Positions 62,656 through 64,000 of a stretch of DNA of 64,000 nucleotides are shown here, one piece after another. This DNA is from Cerioporus squamosus. Lineage: Eukaryota > Basidiomycota > Agaricomycetes > Polyporales > Polyporaceae. Each line of letters begins with the position of its first letter. The first letter of the stretch is position 1. Below the pieces are notes generated by a model that was not told where the DNA came from, ran no database searches, and worked only from the letters and a program-made list of their open reading frames with translations. A program made the translations under genes and the position numbers. The stretch lies in assembly GCA_022592435.1 (NCBI GenBank), contig JABYQS010000056.1, positions 124,001 through 188,000 on the forward strand, read 5' to 3'.

Positions 62656-64000
62656 TCAGACCGCAATCGCCTCAACGACGTTCGAGTCCCTCGGGAACAG
62701 CTTGACGCGGAACGGGACAGGCGACCGCCCGGAGACGCCGTCGTACTCCGTCAGGTCGATTGGCTCGCAGGGAACAGGTTCGATGCTGAACGCCCAGAGC
62801 ATATGCGCCAGCCCGAGGAATATCTCCTTCTCTGCAAGTATGACTGCAGGACAGATGCGCCGTCTACATGGTCAGAAGCAGTGTGAGCGCTGGGTGCATG
62901 CACATGCAAATCGCATCTGCACATCGTACCCGATGCCGAATGACCAATGATCCCGGTCCATAGGGTCCGGGAGGTGCGCTGACTCGGCAGATGGAAGGCT
63001 GTCGTTCAGGTAGCGCTCGGGCTGACAGCGGAAGCCAGGTAAGACATGGTATATGGAAGGACGAGGAACGACGCACATTGAAGGTGTATGGATCGGGGTG
63101 CCGGACAGGATCACGATGCATGGTCCACTACGCATTCGAGATTCAGGATGGTCGCAAAGTCCTCAGGCCAAAACGCAACGCACCGTGTTCGCAATGACTA
63201 CGGTGTCCTTCGGGATCCAGTAGCCGTGGTAGGTGGAGTCACCCGTACTGAAGTGCGGCGTTCTCAACCAGAATGGATTGTGGAACCGGGCTACTTCCTG
63301 ACGCGCATCCCGAGCTGTCAGTGGAGCACTTCCGGAGATACGTTGCGAGCAAGCGCGTACCTTAGCAATAGCGCGGATGTACGGCAGATCCTTCTCGTCG
63401 TCCTCCGTAGGCAATGGGTCCCGACCACATACCCGGTCGAGCTCGGCTTGTGCCTTGGCTTGGATGTCTGGGCATCCTGCGATATGCGCCGCGAACCACT
63501 GCTGAATGGAGGCCGTCTGCCGCACCAGATGAGCCCAGAGGAGTCGAGGAGGGTGCAAGCTGAACAGGTACTTACGGTCTCGACGCCGCCAATGATCAGC
63601 GTGCCGCACATGATGATGATATCAAGGTCGTCGAGGCCTTCTGCCTCACGTGTCAGCAGAAGCGTTTTCGCCAGACAGTCGGGAACGTCGTCGCCGCGCT
63701 TTAGCGCCCCTCGATGTCCGCCAGGAAGGGCCGGTTGAAGTTCACGATGTCTTCGTGCAACTTCTTTCCGCGTGACGTCATGCGATTGGGCAGCCTCTGC
63801 AAGAAATGAAAGAAGTCGACGAGATTGGACACCAATCCGGTCGTGTTCCTATATCGCAGGAGTTGCGGTGTGAGCGAGCCGAGTAGATAGATGGTTAGCG
63901 GTACCATCACACTTCATTGGAACAGGCGAGCACGTACATGAATTCGCGAGAGATACGTAGGACCTCCTTGACGAATGGATCATCCATCGACTCAGTGCGG
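62656..64000 (-). CDS. Cytochrome P450, C-terminal part, likely frameshifted
   Basis: The N-terminus lies beyond the right edge of the window. The I-helix region is IIIMCGTLIIGGVET..ASIQQWFAA. The K-helix ExxR is the EVAR of YIRAIAK|EVARFHNPFWLRTP. The PERF-like block is PERYLND, and the heme loop is HWSFGIG|RRICPAVILAE across an intron at about 62950-62868. The end is FPRDSNVVEAIAV. The heme loop has Cys-Pro-Ala where most P450s have Cys-x-Gly; Ala occurs in some fungal families. Near 63702 the frame breaks between FLADIEGR and LKRGDDVPDCLAKTLLL. One missing base explains it better than an intron. The gene is therefore either a recent pseudogene or carries a sequencing error. Substrate unknown. 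Confidence 0.8.

Overview
The window looks like a chromosome segment of an agaricomycete basidiomycete, probably a wood or litter decayer. Genes carry many short introns (about 50-70 nt, GT..AG). FunK1-type protein kinases, Plavaka and Tnp2 transposases, and a WSC-domain glyoxal oxidase are typical of that class. The species cannot be named from the sequence. Exon joins are my own readings from frame continuity and family motifs, made without transcripts.

Layout. 1-2573: no recognisable gene. 2574-11074: housekeeping block with a Ser/Pro-rich protein (-), a small membrane-anchored protein (-), tRNA-Gly(CCC), a tail-anchored FHA protein (-) and the GPN-loop GTPase Npa3/GPN1 (+). 11374-11505: a FunK1 catalytic-loop relic beside a hexanucleotide repeat. 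12178-34101: a 21.9 kb element with 86-bp terminal inverted repeats and a 4-bp CGGT target duplication. Inside it lie two unknown genes, a Tnp2 (CACTA-superfamily) transposase with one in-frame stop, and two near-identical 3.65 kb inverted arms that each carry a FunK1 kinase. The arms flank a decayed Plavaka transposase and a low-complexity gene. 35475-36873: a secreted precursor with repeated Lys-Arg-ended segments, one per exon. 37944-39690: CDK1/Cdc2. 40345-42827: a broken third FunK1 gene. 43401-45640: a DENN (LCHN/Anr2-like) protein. 45977-51123: Sac3 of TREX-2. 51686-52366: an unknown protein. 53092-57494: a four-WSC glyoxal oxidase whose active-site His sits in a 4-nt microexon. 57495-62655: gene-poor. 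62656-64000: the C-terminal part of a cytochrome P450 with a likely frameshift.

How it fits together. The flanks are ordinary: nuclear import of RNA polymerase (Npa3), mRNA export (Sac3), cell cycle (CDK1) and extracellular oxidation (glyoxal oxidase, P450). The accessory part is the large element. It couples a DNA-transposase gene with cargo kinases in inverted arms, and its transposases are broken by nonsense codons that mostly fit C-to-T change. The two most promising leads are this kinase-carrying composite element and the Kex2-type peptide precursor next to CDK1.
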